Source: Haloarchaeobius litoreus
GTDB lineage: Archaea > Halobacteriota > Halobacteria > Halobacteriales > Natrialbaceae
DNA length: 64,000 bases
Reading direction: 5' to 3'
Assembly: GCF_024495425.1 (NCBI RefSeq)
Contig: NZ_JANHJR010000003.1
Coordinates: 496,001 to 560,000 of the forward strand
Made by a program: the position numbers and the translations under genes. This document shows, piece by piece, positions 28,558-38,425 of the stretch; the stretch's first letter is position 1; every line of letters begins with the position of its first letter. The notes beneath the pieces were generated by a model. The model searched no databases and was not told the origin of the DNA. It was given only the letters and a program-made list of their open reading frames with translations.

Positions 28558-28738
28558 GCCAGGAGCACCCCACTGTTCTGTCCGTGCCGACCATTGACGG
28601 CCAGCCGCCACGGGTAGCGTCGGCTTACCCGACCGGCGGTCGGCCTCGATCCCCGTGCCCCGCGAGAACGTCCCGCACAGCGGCGCAACGCGGGCCGCTA
28701 GAGGAAACGTTAACCCGCCCGGGCTGGTTGCTTCCGGC

Positions 28739-30322
28739 ATGAAGGTTCTCGTAACGGACCCCATCGCGGACGCGGGTCTGGACGTGTTCCGCGACGCGGG
28801 GCACGAGGTCGAGACGGCGTACGAGGTCTCCGGCGACGACCTGCTGGAGGCAGTGAGCGACGCGAACGCACTCGTCGTCCGGTCGGGAACGGAGGTCACC
28901 GAAGCGGTGTTCGAGGCGGCCCCCGACCTCGTCATCGTCGGTCGGGCCGGCATCGGCGTCGACAACATCGACATCGAGGCCGCGACCGACCACGGCGTCA
29001 TCGTCGCGAACGCACCCGAGGGGAACGTCCGCGCGGCCGCCGAGCACACGGTCGCGATGGCGTTCGCCTCGGCGCGCTCCATCCCGCAGGCGCACATCCG
29101 GCTGAAGGGCGGCGAGTGGGCCAAGGGCGACTACCTCGGCACCGAGGTCAACGGCAAGACACTCGGCGTCGTCGGCCTCGGCCGCGTCGGGCAGGAGGTC
29201 GCCAAGAAGTGCGCCTCGCTCGGCATGGACATCGTCGCGTTCGACCCGTACATCTCCGAGGAGCGCGCCGACCAGCTCGGGGCCGAGCTCGCCGACCTCG
29301 ACGGCTGTCTCGACCGCGCCGACTTCCTCACGGTCCACGTCCCCCTGACCGAGGAGACCGAGGGCATGATCGGCGAGGAAGAGCTCGCCCAGCTCGAGGG
29401 CGGCTACGTCGTCAACTGCGCCCGCGGCGGCGTCGTCGACGAGCCCGCACTCGCCGAAGCCGTCGAGGACGGCGTGGTCGCCGGCGCGGCGGTCGACGTG
29501 TTCGCGGAGGAGCCCGTGAGCGAGGACAACCCGCTGCTCGCCGTCGACGACGTCGTCGTCACGCCCCACCTCGGCGCGAGCACGGAGGCGGCACAGGAGA
29601 ACGTCGCCACCTCGACGGCCGAGCAGGTCGTCGCCGCGTTCGCGGGCGAGCCCGTCATGAACGCGCTGAACGCCCCGTCCATCGACGAGACGGCGTTCCC
29701 GCGCGTCGAACCCTACATCGGGCTCGCGGAGACAGCCGGCAAGGTCGCCGCCCAGCTGCTCGACGACCGCATCTCCAGCGTCGAGGTCGTCTACCAGGGC
29801 GACATCGCCGAGGAGGACGTCGACTTCGTCACCGCCAGCGCGCTCAAGGGCGTGTTCGAGCCGCTCGAGTGGCAGGTCAACGCCGTCAACGCCCCGCGCA
29901 TCGCCGAGGAGCGCGGCGTCGACGTCACCGAGTCCAAGACCCGCTCGGCGGAGGACTTCCAGAGCCTCATCACCGTGAAGGTCGCCGACGGCGACACCGA
30001 GGTCTCGGTCTGTGGTACCCTGTTCGCGGGCGACGACCCGCGCATCGTCCGCGTCGACGGCTACCGCGTCGACGCCATCCCGCACGGGCGCATGGTCGTC
30101 GCACGCAACGCCGACGAGCCCGGCGTCATCGGCCTCATCGGGAGCGTCATGGGCGACTACGGCGTGAACATCGCGGGGATGTTCAACGCCCGCGAGACCA
30201 TCGGCGGCGAGGCGCTCACCGTCTACAACGTCGACGGCGAGGTCCCCGAGGACGCTATCGAGGAACTGCTGGCCGACGGGCGCATCATCGAGGTGCGCCA
30301 GATCGTCCTCGACGACGACTGA
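28739..30322 (+). CDS. serA: D-3-phosphoglycerate dehydrogenase
   Basis: 527 residues, the long form of the enzyme. SerA oxidises 3-phosphoglycerate to 3-phosphohydroxypyruvate, the first step to serine. The order is an N-terminal substrate domain with an NAD-binding GLGRVGQEVAKKC inserted, the catalytic NCARGGVVDEPAL and HLGASTEAAQENVA histidine motif, an intervening ASB domain (~315-440) and a C-terminal ACT domain (PGVIGLIGSVMGDYGVNIAGM) that usually gives serine feedback. The ATG at 28739 follows GTTAAC at about -28. Confidence 0.95.
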   Translation: MKVLVTDPIADAGLDVFRDAGHEVETAYEVSGDDLLEAVSDANALVVRSGTEVTEAVFEAAPDLVIVGRAGIGVDNIDIEAATDHGVIVANAPEGNVRAAAEHTVAMAFASARSIPQAHIRLKGGEWAKGDYLGTEVNGKTLGVVGLGRVGQEVAKKCASLGMDIVAFDPYISEERADQLGAELADLDGCLDRADFLTVHVPLTEETEGMIGEEELAQLEGGYVVNCARGGVVDEPALAEAVEDGVVAGAAVDVFAEEPVSEDNPLLAVDDVVVTPHLGASTEAAQENVATSTAEQVVAAFAGEPVMNALNAPSIDETAFPRVEPYIGLAETAGKVAAQLLDDRISSVEVVYQGDIAEEDVDFVTASALKGVFEPLEWQVNAVNAPRIAEERGVDVTESKTRSAEDFQSLITVKVADGDTEVSVCGTLFAGDDPRIVRVDGYRVDAIPHGRMVVARNADEPGVIGLIGSVMGDYGVNIAGMFNARETIGGEALTVYNVDGEVPEDAIEELLADGRIIEVRQIVLDDD

Positions 30323-30498
30323 CCCTTCGGGCGTTTGCCCACCGGCGGCCGTTACGGTTATCTCACCCTGGACTGTCAGGTGTGTTATAAGGCGAGCAGA
30401 CATGGCTCTCTCAGACATCCCGGTAGTGGCGACGCTGCCGTCCGACGACGACGACCCGATCCGTAACTCCGCTCCGGCGACCACACGGAGGCCGTGAC

Positions 30499-33400
30499 GT
30501 GCCGACCGGGGCCCGCAGACGGCTCTCGGCGCTGTTCCTCTGCCTCCTCGTCCTCGGCTCCGTCGGCACAGTAGCCGCTACGGGGACGGCCGCGACACCG
30601 CCGTCGGTCTCCTACGGCAGTGCGTCCGTCACACCGACGCCACTCGACGTGGGTAGCGCGGTGAACGCGAGCGTCGTCGTCAGCAACACCGGCGACAGCG
30701 CGGGCACGTACAACGTCTCGGTCTCGGTCGACGGGACCGTCCAGCAGTGGGCCAACGGCACCATCGCCGCGAGCACGACGCGGACCATCAGCGTCCGGGA
30801 GTCGCTCTGGGAGGCCGGCGACCGTACGGTCACCGTCTCGGGCGGCGGCGCGAGCGCAACCGAGACGGTGACCGTCCGGGCGGCGAACCCGACGTACCAC
30901 GGCGGACCCGCCAACCTCGGTCACTACCCGGACCAGTACGGCCCCCGAAGCCAGCCCGTGGAGGCGTGGAACATCACCGACGGCACGCCGCAGGTGATGC
31001 AGCCGACCATCGTGAACGGGACGCTCTACACGGCGTTCCACGACGGCGGGAAGCTGTACGCACTCGACCCCGAGACCGGCGAGGAGCACTGGAACGCCAC
31101 GCCCGGCGGTGGCTCCGGGTCGACCTGGACGACGCCCGCCTACGCGAACGGCGTGCTCTACCTCGGGAGCAACGACTACAAGCTCCACGCCATCGACGCC
31201 GACACCGGCACGGAGCTGTGGAACTACTCGACGCAGACGAACGTCCGGTCCGCCCCCGCCGTCGTCGACGGGGTCGTCTACTTCGGCAGCAACGACGGCA
31301 ACGTGACGGCGGTGAACGCGACGACCGGCGAGGAGCTGTGGTACTACACGATGTACCAGCCGGTGCGCGTCGAGTCGAACCCCGCGGTCGTCGACGGCGT
31401 CGTCTACATCGGGGGCAGCGACTCCAACGTCACCGCGCTGGATGCCGACACCGGTGCGGTCGTCTGGCGGTTCCAGACCCCCCAGCAGGTGGAATCCGAC
31501 CCGACGGTCGCCGAGAACACGGTGTTCGTCGGTAGCGACAACGGCTCGCAAACGGCTGGCCTGGGCCAGATATACGCGCTCAACGCCACCGACGGTACCC
31601 AGCGCTGGCGGTACGAGATGACCGGACACGTCGACAGCGGTCAGGTCTACGCCGACGGCGTCGTCTACGGCGCCAGTAGGGGTGGCGATCTCGTCGCACT
31701 TGACGCTGCCACTGGAACCGAGGTCTGGAACTACACGGGTTCCGACTTCTACGGCGCACCCGTCGTCGCGGGCGACGTGCTCTACATCTCCGACTTCGGG
31801 AACGGGACGGTCCTCGCGTTCGACGCGACCGACGGCACCGAACGCTGGCAGTACGACTCGCCGACGGGGAACACCTACCCGACGGTGCTCGCCTGGAACG
31901 GCTTCCTCTACTACGGCTCCGGAAGCCACTTCTACGCGCTCGAACAGCCCGCACCGGCCATCACGAACGTGAACGCGACCAACCCGAGCGGCCAGGACGT
32001 TGCCGTCTCTTTCGACTCGGACACGCAACTGGTGAACATCTCGGTGTCCATCTCGGGCGCGGGGAGTGCGACGCTGACCGAGAGCGACTTCACCGAGACC
32101 GGGAGCGTGGGGAGCTACACGTACACCGCGACGTACGCGGGCAGCAGCGACGGCACGTACACCGCGACCGTCGACACCGCCGAGGACTCGGACGCGAAAG
32201 ACGGCGGCGACGGCGAGTCCGACAGCGTCACCGTCGACACGACCACGCCGACGGTCTCCGAGTACGCCGTCTCGAACCCCACCGGACAGGACGTGACCGT
32301 CTCGTTCAACGCAAGCGAACAGCTCGGGACCGTCGAAGCCACCGTCTCCGGCGCGGAGTCCGCCACGCTCACCCTCCCCGACTTCACCGAGACGGATAAC
32401 GGCGGCAACTACACCTACACCGCGACGTACGCGGGCAGCAGCGACGGCGAGTACACGGTCGGGCTCGACACCGCGAGCGACGCCAGCGGCAACGACGGTG
32501 CAGGCGGCGAGTCCGACAGCGTCACCGTCGACACGACCGCACCGACCCTCTCGGACTATCTGGTGTCGAACCCGGACGGACGGACCGTGCAGGTGTCGTT
32601 CAACGCGAGCGAGCAGCTATCGATGGTCGAGGCGACCGTCGGCGACACCGAATCCGCCACGCTCACGACGGGTGACTTCACCGAGACCGGCAACGGCGAC
32701 GGCACCTACGGGTACACCGCGACGTACACGGGGAGCAGCGACGGCAGCTACTCGGTGACGCTCGACCACGCGAACGACTCGTTCGGGCTCGACGGCGCGG
32801 CGGGCGAGTCCGCGAGCATCACCGTCGACACGGTCGATCCGACGGCCGACGCGGGGCCGGACCAGACGGTCGACGAGGACGTGTCGACCTCGTTCGATGG
32901 GTCGAATTCGACCGACACGGTCGGCGTGACGAGCTACGAGTGGGACTTCGGCGACGGCTCCGGGACTGTGACCGGCGTCTCACCGAGTCACACGTTCAGT
33001 GACCCCGGGACCTACACGGTCACCCTCACCGCAGCAGATGCCGCAGGAAACGAGGGGACGGACACGCTGTCGGTGACGGTGAACGACACGACCCCGCCGA
33101 CGGTCAGCGACTACACGGTGCTGAATCCCTCGGGACGGACCGTGCAGGTCGTGTTCAACACCAGCGAGCAGCTCGCGACGGTCGAAGCGACCGTCTCCGG
33201 GGCCGGATCCATCGCGTTCACGACGGGCGACTTCGTGGAGGTCGACAACGGCGACGGTACCTACACGTACGGTGCACAATACGGTGGCTCGGCCGACGGG
33301 AGCTACACCGTCACCCTCGACACCGCGAGCGACGCCGCCGCGAACGACGGCGCGGCTGGCGAGTCCGCCAGCGTCACCGTCGACACGACCGTGCCGGTCC

Positions 33401-35847
33401 TCTCGAACCTCGCCGTGACGAACCCCGACGCCCAGAACGTGACGGTGTCGTTCCAGTCGAACGAGCAGCTCGCCGGCATCACGGTCGGCATCGACGGCGC
33501 GGAGTTCGCCATCCTCGACCGGTCGAACTTCACCGAGAGCGGGTCCGGCCCGTACACCTACACCGCGACCTACGAGGGCGGCAGCGACGGGCGCTACGGG
33601 GCGACCGTCTACGGGGCGACCGACGCCGCCGGCAACGACGGCGCAGGCGGCCAGTCCGCGGACGTACCGGTCGGGACCGCCGTCGTCTCCTCGTCAGTCG
33701 AGCACGTCTCGGGCAGCCAGCCCGACATGAGCAACGTCACGCTCGACGCGTGGTTCTCCGGTGGCCTGCTCCAGGTGCAGGCGAAGAACGCCACCACCGA
33801 CTTCGGCGACTTCGACACCGGTCCGGACTACGAACTCGCCGGCCTCGGCGCGGACGACACGACGGTCCTTCGGGCGACGGTCACCGTCCAGAACGCCACG
33901 CCGCGTGCGCTCATCGGGAGTGCACACGACGCGACGTGGACCCGGACGAACAACGGCAACGGCACGTGGACGGTCGTCATCGAGGGCAGCCCGGCCGCGG
34001 TCGACTCCTACTTCGAGTCCGACGGCTCAAGCCCCGCAAGCTGGCCGGGGACCATCCGGGCGAACGAGTCACAGGACGCCGCGTGGAGCTTCGCCGTCGA
34101 CGACCTCTCGCTCATGACTGCGACCCACCGCGAGCGGCTCAACGGCTCCGTCATGACCACCGACGCCCAGGAGTTCGGCAGCCCGCAGTACGACGATTCC
34201 GGGCCGAACGACCGGGTCGAGTTGCACGTGAAGGGGCCGCACTTCGCCGCCGACGGCACGAACAACACCGGCTTCTTCGAGGCGTTCCTCCCGCAGGCGC
34301 TGCTCGACGACTGGGGTGTCACCGCCTCCGAGCTCGCCGGCGAACTCGACGGGGCGAGCCGGAACACGACCGTCACGGCGGTCCAGGGCGGTGGCGTCCG
34401 TGTCGACTTCGGCATCCACTACTCCGCGGCCGACGCCGCCATCACCGTCGACACCGTCGCCCCGACCGCGGTGGCCGGCTCCAACGTGACCGTCACCGAG
34501 GACACCGCCGTCAGCTTCGACGGCTCCGCCTCGACCGACAACGTCCACGTCGCCAGCCACGAGTGGGCGTTCGGCGACGGCACGAACGCCACGGGCGAGA
34601 CGGTCCAGCACACCTACAGCGAGCCGGGGACCTACACGGCGACGCTCACGGTCACCGACGGCAGCGGCGCGACGGACACCGACACCGTGACCGTCGAGCG
34701 CGCGAGCAGAGGTGGCAGCGGAAGCGGCGGTGACAGCGGCACGGACGACAGCGACGACGGCTCGGACGACGGCAGCGGTGACGGTTCCGCTGACGGCGAC
34801 ACGGTCGTCACCGTCGACCGGGACGGGGACCGGAACAACGAGTCGACCTCACCCGACGTGAACGCGCGGATGAACGTGACAGTCCAGAACGCTCGGGCGA
34901 ACGAGACGGTCAGCATCCCGTTCACCGACGACGGTGGCGCGTCCGGGAACACCGTCGCGCGGCCCAATCTCTCCGTGACCGATCTCGGGATGAGCGTCAG
35001 CCGCGACGGCGACTTCACGCTGAACGTCACCACCGAGGAACGGGTCCCGTCGGTCACGCCGGTGAGAGACGACGGGGAGCGGTGGGTCCACGTTCCGGAC
35101 AGACTCGTGGCCGACGACCGGGAGTTCGTCGAGGAGACCGGGTCGCGACCCGTCGGCTACGTCACGGTCGAGCACTCCATCGGCGACGGGGACATCGACG
35201 GCGTCGGCTTCACGTTCGAGGTGTCGAAGCGGTACCTCGACGAGCGGGGGGTCGACGCCGACGCCCTCGCACTCTACCGCGACGAGACGACCCGGTGGAA
35301 CCGGCTCCCGACGACGGTCGTCGGCGAGACGGGGACTCACTACCGGTTCGAGGCCGACTCACCCGGTCTCTCGCGGTTCGCCATCGGCGTCGCCGAACCG
35401 GTGTTCGAGGTGTCGAGCGCCGAACTCGACACCGGGACGACGACCGTCGACGAGCCGGTGACGCTCTCGGTCGACGTCGAGAACCTCGGGAGTGCGGTCG
35501 GGACCGTCACCGTCCCGGTCACCGTCGACGGCGAACCCGTCGCGAGCCGTACCGTCGACGTGGACGCCCGGTCCACGACGACGCTGACGGTCGAACTCGC
35601 CCGCCCGGACGCGGGTACCTACGACGTCGCCGTCGACGGCGAGCCCGTCGGGTCGCTGGTCGTCGAACCGCGGTCGACCACGCAGCCGCCGACCACCACC
35701 GCGTCGGCGACCACGGTCGCGGACACCGCCGCACCGACGAGCGAGGCGACCACCGACGGCGGCAGCGGCCTCCCGCTCCTCCCGGTCCTCGGACTGGCAG
35801 CCGCGCTGCTCGCGTTCGTCGCGCTCGGCGCGTGGCGGCGGGAGTAA
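30499..35847 (+). CDS. Giant modular cell-surface protein
   Basis: 1782 residues from a GTG. A Sec-type signal peptide (LSALFLCLLVLGSVGTVAA) is followed by a CARDB-like domain (~35-130), a PQQ/BamB-like beta-propeller (~133-485) with blades ending like YALDPETGEEHW, and about five Ig-like repeats of ~95 residues each with a FNASEQL core. One PKD domain sits near 780-860 and a second near 1320-1399 (YEWDFGDGS, HEWAFGDGT). Residues ~1063-1318 are of unknown fold. After an Asp/Gly/Ser linker comes a PGF-pre-PGF domain (~1440-1630, SPGLSRFAIGV), a second CARDB, a Thr-rich linker and a terminal helix ending RRE. It is probably glycosylated, S-layer-associated and adhesive or scaffold-like. Confidence 0.9.
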   Translation: MPTGARRRLSALFLCLLVLGSVGTVAATGTAATPPSVSYGSASVTPTPLDVGSAVNASVVVSNTGDSAGTYNVSVSVDGTVQQWANGTIAASTTRTISVRESLWEAGDRTVTVSGGGASATETVTVRAANPTYHGGPANLGHYPDQYGPRSQPVEAWNITDGTPQVMQPTIVNGTLYTAFHDGGKLYALDPETGEEHWNATPGGGSGSTWTTPAYANGVLYLGSNDYKLHAIDADTGTELWNYSTQTNVRSAPAVVDGVVYFGSNDGNVTAVNATTGEELWYYTMYQPVRVESNPAVVDGVVYIGGSDSNVTALDADTGAVVWRFQTPQQVESDPTVAENTVFVGSDNGSQTAGLGQIYALNATDGTQRWRYEMTGHVDSGQVYADGVVYGASRGGDLVALDAATGTEVWNYTGSDFYGAPVVAGDVLYISDFGNGTVLAFDATDGTERWQYDSPTGNTYPTVLAWNGFLYYGSGSHFYALEQPAPAITNVNATNPSGQDVAVSFDSDTQLVNISVSISGAGSATLTESDFTETGSVGSYTYTATYAGSSDGTYTATVDTAEDSDAKDGGDGESDSVTVDTTTPTVSEYAVSNPTGQDVTVSFNASEQLGTVEATVSGAESATLTLPDFTETDNGGNYTYTATYAGSSDGEYTVGLDTASDASGNDGAGGESDSVTVDTTAPTLSDYLVSNPDGRTVQVSFNASEQLSMVEATVGDTESATLTTGDFTETGNGDGTYGYTATYTGSSDGSYSVTLDHANDSFGLDGAAGESASITVDTVDPTADAGPDQTVDEDVSTSFDGSNSTDTVGVTSYEWDFGDGSGTVTGVSPSHTFSDPGTYTVTLTAADAAGNEGTDTLSVTVNDTTPPTVSDYTVLNPSGRTVQVVFNTSEQLATVEATVSGAGSIAFTTGDFVEVDNGDGTYTYGAQYGGSADGSYTVTLDTASDAAANDGAAGESASVTVDTTVPVLSNLAVTNPDAQNVTVSFQSNEQLAGITVGIDGAEFAILDRSNFTESGSGPYTYTATYEGGSDGRYGATVYGATDAAGNDGAGGQSADVPVGTAVVSSSVEHVSGSQPDMSNVTLDAWFSGGLLQVQAKNATTDFGDFDTGPDYELAGLGADDTTVLRATVTVQNATPRALIGSAHDATWTRTNNGNGTWTVVIEGSPAAVDSYFESDGSSPASWPGTIRANESQDAAWSFAVDDLSLMTATHRERLNGSVMTTDAQEFGSPQYDDSGPNDRVELHVKGPHFAADGTNNTGFFEAFLPQALLDDWGVTASELAGELDGASRNTTVTAVQGGGVRVDFGIHYSAADAAITVDTVAPTAVAGSNVTVTEDTAVSFDGSASTDNVHVASHEWAFGDGTNATGETVQHTYSEPGTYTATLTVTDGSGATDTDTVTVERASRGGSGSGGDSGTDDSDDGSDDGSGDGSADGDTVVTVDRDGDRNNESTSPDVNARMNVTVQNARANETVSIPFTDDGGASGNTVARPNLSVTDLGMSVSRDGDFTLNVTTEERVPSVTPVRDDGERWVHVPDRLVADDREFVEETGSRPVGYVTVEHSIGDGDIDGVGFTFEVSKRYLDERGVDADALALYRDETTRWNRLPTTVVGETGTHYRFEADSPGLSRFAIGVAEPVFEVSSAELDTGTTTVDEPVTLSVDVENLGSAVGTVTVPVTVDGEPVASRTVDVDARSTTTLTVELARPDAGTYDVAVDGEPVGSLVVEPRSTTQPPTTTASATTVADTAAPTSEATTDGGSGLPLLPVLGLAAALLAFVALGAWRRE

Positions 35848-35904
35848 CAGGGACGAGGACCCGGCCACGGTCCCGGACCGGACACCGTTTTCGCGGCTCG
35901 ACGG

Positions 35905-36204
35905 CTACAGCGACAGCGCGCGCCTGATTCGGTCGGCCAGGCTCTGCCCGCCGTCGGTCCGGAGCTCGCGGTCCTCGTTCTCGTCGTGGGCCGCGAGCAC
36001 GGTCTCGTACTGCTCTCGCATCGCGCTCACCTGTGCCTCGCGCGCGGCGAGGTCGCGTTCGAGCACGGCCACCTGCGCGCGGAGCGCGGTGGGGTCGGTC
36101 CGCGTCCGGTCGGGAGCGGTCCGCGCCCGGTCGGCGTCGCTTGCGTCGCTCGGTTCCTCCCCCAGCTGGGCCGTCGACAGGTCGGGTTGGGCGTTTCGGG
36201 ACAC
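35905..36204 (-). CDS. Small coiled-coil protein
   Basis: A 99-residue soluble protein. The first 45 residues are disordered, Asp/Arg/Thr-rich, with RTAPDRTRTDPTALR. A coiled coil follows (AQVAVLERDLAAREAQVSAM) and a short C-terminal amphipathic helix (LADRIRRALSL). I do not recognise a family. The GTG at 36204 is preferred to upstream codons because a TTTTTGTA box lies about 29 bp before it. Confidence 0.6.
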   Translation of the reverse strand: MSRNAQPDLSTAQLGEEPSDASDADRARTAPDRTRTDPTALRAQVAVLERDLAAREAQVSAMREQYETVLAAHDENEDRELRTDGGQSLADRIRRALSL

Positions 36205-36292
36205 GGACAGAGTGCTACGGTCACACAGTACAAAAATCGGCGGCAGACTCCCGAACGACGGCCGTCTGACTGGCCGGCGGAAGTAGTCGTCG

Positions 36293-37552
36293 TCAGCTCC
36301 CGAGGTGCTCCAGCACACCTGCGGTGTCGCCGGGCACCGGCTCGGGGTCGGCACCGGCCGCGGCGGCCGCGTCGGGGTCCTTCAGCAGGTGGCCCGTCGT
36401 CAGGCAGACGACGCGCTCGTCGTCGCCCACCTCGCCGCGCTCGCGGAGCTTCCGGAGCCCCGCCAGACTCGCCGCGGAGGCGGGTTCGACGCCGACGCCC
36501 TCGCCCGCGAGGTCGCGCTGGGCCTGGGTGATGGTGTCGTCGTCGACGGCGACGGCGGTCCCCCCCGTCTCGCGGATGCCGGGCAGGGCCTTCGGCGCGT
36601 TCACCGGGTTGCCGATGCGGATGGCAGTCGCGATTGTCTCGACCTCGTCCCAGCGCCGCGTCTCGTCGTTCCCCTCCTCGATGGCCTCGACCATCGGGGC
36701 GGCCCCGGCGGCCTGCACGCCGGTCAGCTTCGGCACCTCGTCGCGGTCCATCGCGCCCGCCTGGACGAGTTCGCGGAAGCACTTGTACAGCGCCGCGGTG
36801 TTGCCGGCGTTGCCGACTGGGAGGACGATGCGGTCCGGATACTCGCCGTAGTCCTCCCTGTGCGCCTCCAGGATCTCCAGCCCGATGGTCTTCTGTCCCT
36901 CCAGCCGGAAGGGGTTGAGCGAGTTGAGCAGGTACGCCTCGCCCCGCGACGCGAGGTCCTGCACGATGTCGAGGCAGGTGTCGAAGTTGCCGTCGACCTC
37001 GAGGATGCGCGCGCCGTGGAGGCTGGCCTGGGCGACCTTCCCGGCGGCGACCTTCCCGGCCGGCAGGAGCACGAGCGTCTCCAGCCCGGCCCGTGCGCCG
37101 TAGGCTGCGAGCGCGGCCGAGGTGTTCCCCGTCGAGGCGCAGGCGAGGCGGCCGACGCCGAGCTCCTGGGCGGTTCGGACGCCGACGGTCATCCCGCGGT
37201 CCTTGAACGAGCCGGTGGGGTTCATCCCCTCGTGCTTGACCCGGAGGCTCTCGACGCCGACCTCGTCCTCGAGTCGTGGGACGCGGTGGAACTGGGTGTC
37301 GCCCTCCGGCAGGGAGACGCCCTCCTCGAAGGGGAGTGCGGCCGAGTAGCGCCAGACGCCGCGGCCCTCGAAGTCGTCCCAGGTGGGCAGGTCGTCGTAC
37401 CGCACCTCCAGCAGCGCACCGCAGTCGCAGGTGTAGCGGACCGATTCGAACGGCGCGTAGGCGTCTCCGCAGTCGATGCATTCGAGCCAGACGCCGTCGA
37501 CGGCGGCCGGCGGTGCCGAGGGAGCCTCGGCCGAGAGCGAGAGCGAACTCAT
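36293..37552 (-). CDS. thrC: Threonine synthase
   Basis: 419 residues. The PLP enzyme converts O-phosphohomoserine to threonine and phosphate. The N-terminus has a zinc-ribbon-like CIDCGDAY...CDCG, usual in archaeal ThrC. The PLP lysine is in NPTGSFKDRG (~K117), the phosphate loop is VLPVGNAGNTAALYK and ACASTGNTSAALAAYG is conserved. The C-terminus ends in an Asp/Ala-rich extension. It is probably expressed alone; the next downstream gene is 88 bp away with its own TATA. Confidence 0.94.
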   Translation of the reverse strand: MSSLSLSAEAPSAPPAAVDGVWLECIDCGDAYAPFESVRYTCDCGALLEVRYDDLPTWDDFEGRGVWRYSAALPFEEGVSLPEGDTQFHRVPRLEDEVGVESLRVKHEGMNPTGSFKDRGMTVGVRTAQELGVGRLACASTGNTSAALAAYGARAGLETLVLLPAGKVAAGKVAQASLHGARILEVDGNFDTCLDIVQDLASRGEAYLLNSLNPFRLEGQKTIGLEILEAHREDYGEYPDRIVLPVGNAGNTAALYKCFRELVQAGAMDRDEVPKLTGVQAAGAAPMVEAIEEGNDETRRWDEVETIATAIRIGNPVNAPKALPGIRETGGTAVAVDDDTITQAQRDLAGEGVGVEPASAASLAGLRKLRERGEVGDDERVVCLTTGHLLKDPDAAAAAGADPEPVPGDTAGVLEHLGS

Positions 37553-37620
37553 TGTCGGGGGGTGGCGCTACGCGGGGAAAAAGACGCAGGTTCGTGCGAA
37601 GTGATGCCGGCGTCGGGGGC

Positions 37621-38001
37621 TCAGGTCTCGCCGTCGAACGTCTCGATGACGCCGTGGACGTGCTCGGTCCACTCGTCGAGCGCGGTGTGGAGCATCTCCT
37701 TCGCCTCGGGCAGTTCGACGCCGGTGTACTGGTAGACGTAGCCGCCGGAGTCGAGCAGCCGGCGCTCGCGCTCGACGAGGCCGCGTTCGAGCAGCGTCGA
37801 GAGCGACCGGTTCACGTTGCTGCGGTCACGCTCGAGCTGGTTCGCCAGCTCCTCGACGGTGCTGCCCGGCTGGTCGAGCAGCATCAGGTACGTCCGGGTC
37901 TCGTGCTCGTGGATGCCGAAGACGCAGCTCATCACCTGCCGGAAGCCAGGCTCGGGCTGCTCGAGCAGGTCGCCGAGGTCGTCAGCGGAGGTGTCGCTCA
38001 T
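37621..38001 (-). CDS. TrmB-type HTH transcriptional regulator
   Basis: A 126-residue winged-helix regulator of the TrmB/MarR-like group. The DNA-binding unit is ETRTYLMLLDQPGSTVEELANQ followed by the recognition helix ERDRSNVNRSLSTLLERGL and a wing (RRLLDSGGYVYQYTG). A C-terminal helix (PEAKEMLHTALDEWTEHVHGV) would dimerise. There is no ligand-binding domain as in full-length TrmB, so it may respond to redox (there is a Cys in VMSCVFGIHEHE) or act constitutively. It is 68 bp upstream of thrC on the same strand. The ATG at 37999-38001 is used in preference to 38013. Confidence 0.8.
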   Translation of the reverse strand: MSDTSADDLGDLLEQPEPGFRQVMSCVFGIHEHETRTYLMLLDQPGSTVEELANQLERDRSNVNRSLSTLLERGLVERERRLLDSGGYVYQYTGVELPEAKEMLHTALDEWTEHVHGVIETFDGET

Positions 38002-38059
38002 GGGCGAACGCACGGCTGGCGTGACCTAAAGGCTACCCACCGCGGCATCCCCAACGCGG

Positions 38060-38314
38060 CTACTCCTCCCGCGACGGCGCGTACCCCTGGTTCTCGATGC
38101 ACTGACGCATCTCGTCCTCGGTCTCGTGTCTGTGCAGCGTCGTCGGGGTGTCGCAGTAGAAGATCGTCCCGTCGTGTCTGAGCGTCACCTCGTGTTCCGA
38201 CCCGAGCAGTTCGGTGACGATACGGACACGGCGTCCCTCCCGGAGGGCGGCGAGTATCTCGTCGGCTTCGAGCTCGCCGGCCCGGACGCGGAGCGGCTCT
38301 GTCATCGTCTTCAT
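38060..38314 (-). CDS. Small haloarchaeal protein of unknown function
   Basis: 84 residues, no signal peptide. The core VRIVTELLGSEHEVTLRHDGTIFYCDTPTTLHRHE is a predicted beta-rich fold with an FYCDTPTTLH stretch, then ECxxxxGY-like end (MRQCIENQGYA). I cannot assign a function. Start at 38314 is supported by GGGGAAAAGAGCG centred 27 bp upstream; ATG 38305 is the alternative. Confidence 0.65.
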   Translation of the reverse strand: MKTMTEPLRVRAGELEADEILAALREGRRVRIVTELLGSEHEVTLRHDGTIFYCDTPTTLHRHETEDEMRQCIENQGYAPSREE

Positions 38315-38425
38315 CTGCTCGCGTGGGGACCTTCGCTCTTTTCCCCCACTTCAGCGTTGTGGCCGATTGCGGTCGTCGCGCCATTCCGGGATACGGCTAT
38401 GATAACATATAGCATCCGATACGGT

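Noticed and set aside
28629-28643. CCGACC-GGC-GGTCGG hairpin after DUF424
   Set aside because: Short GC-rich dyads are frequent by chance here and no T-run follows.
28625-30484. 619-codon minus-strand frame opposite serA
   Set aside because: Shadow of serA; Val/Asp/Gly-rich composition is the complement of its codons.
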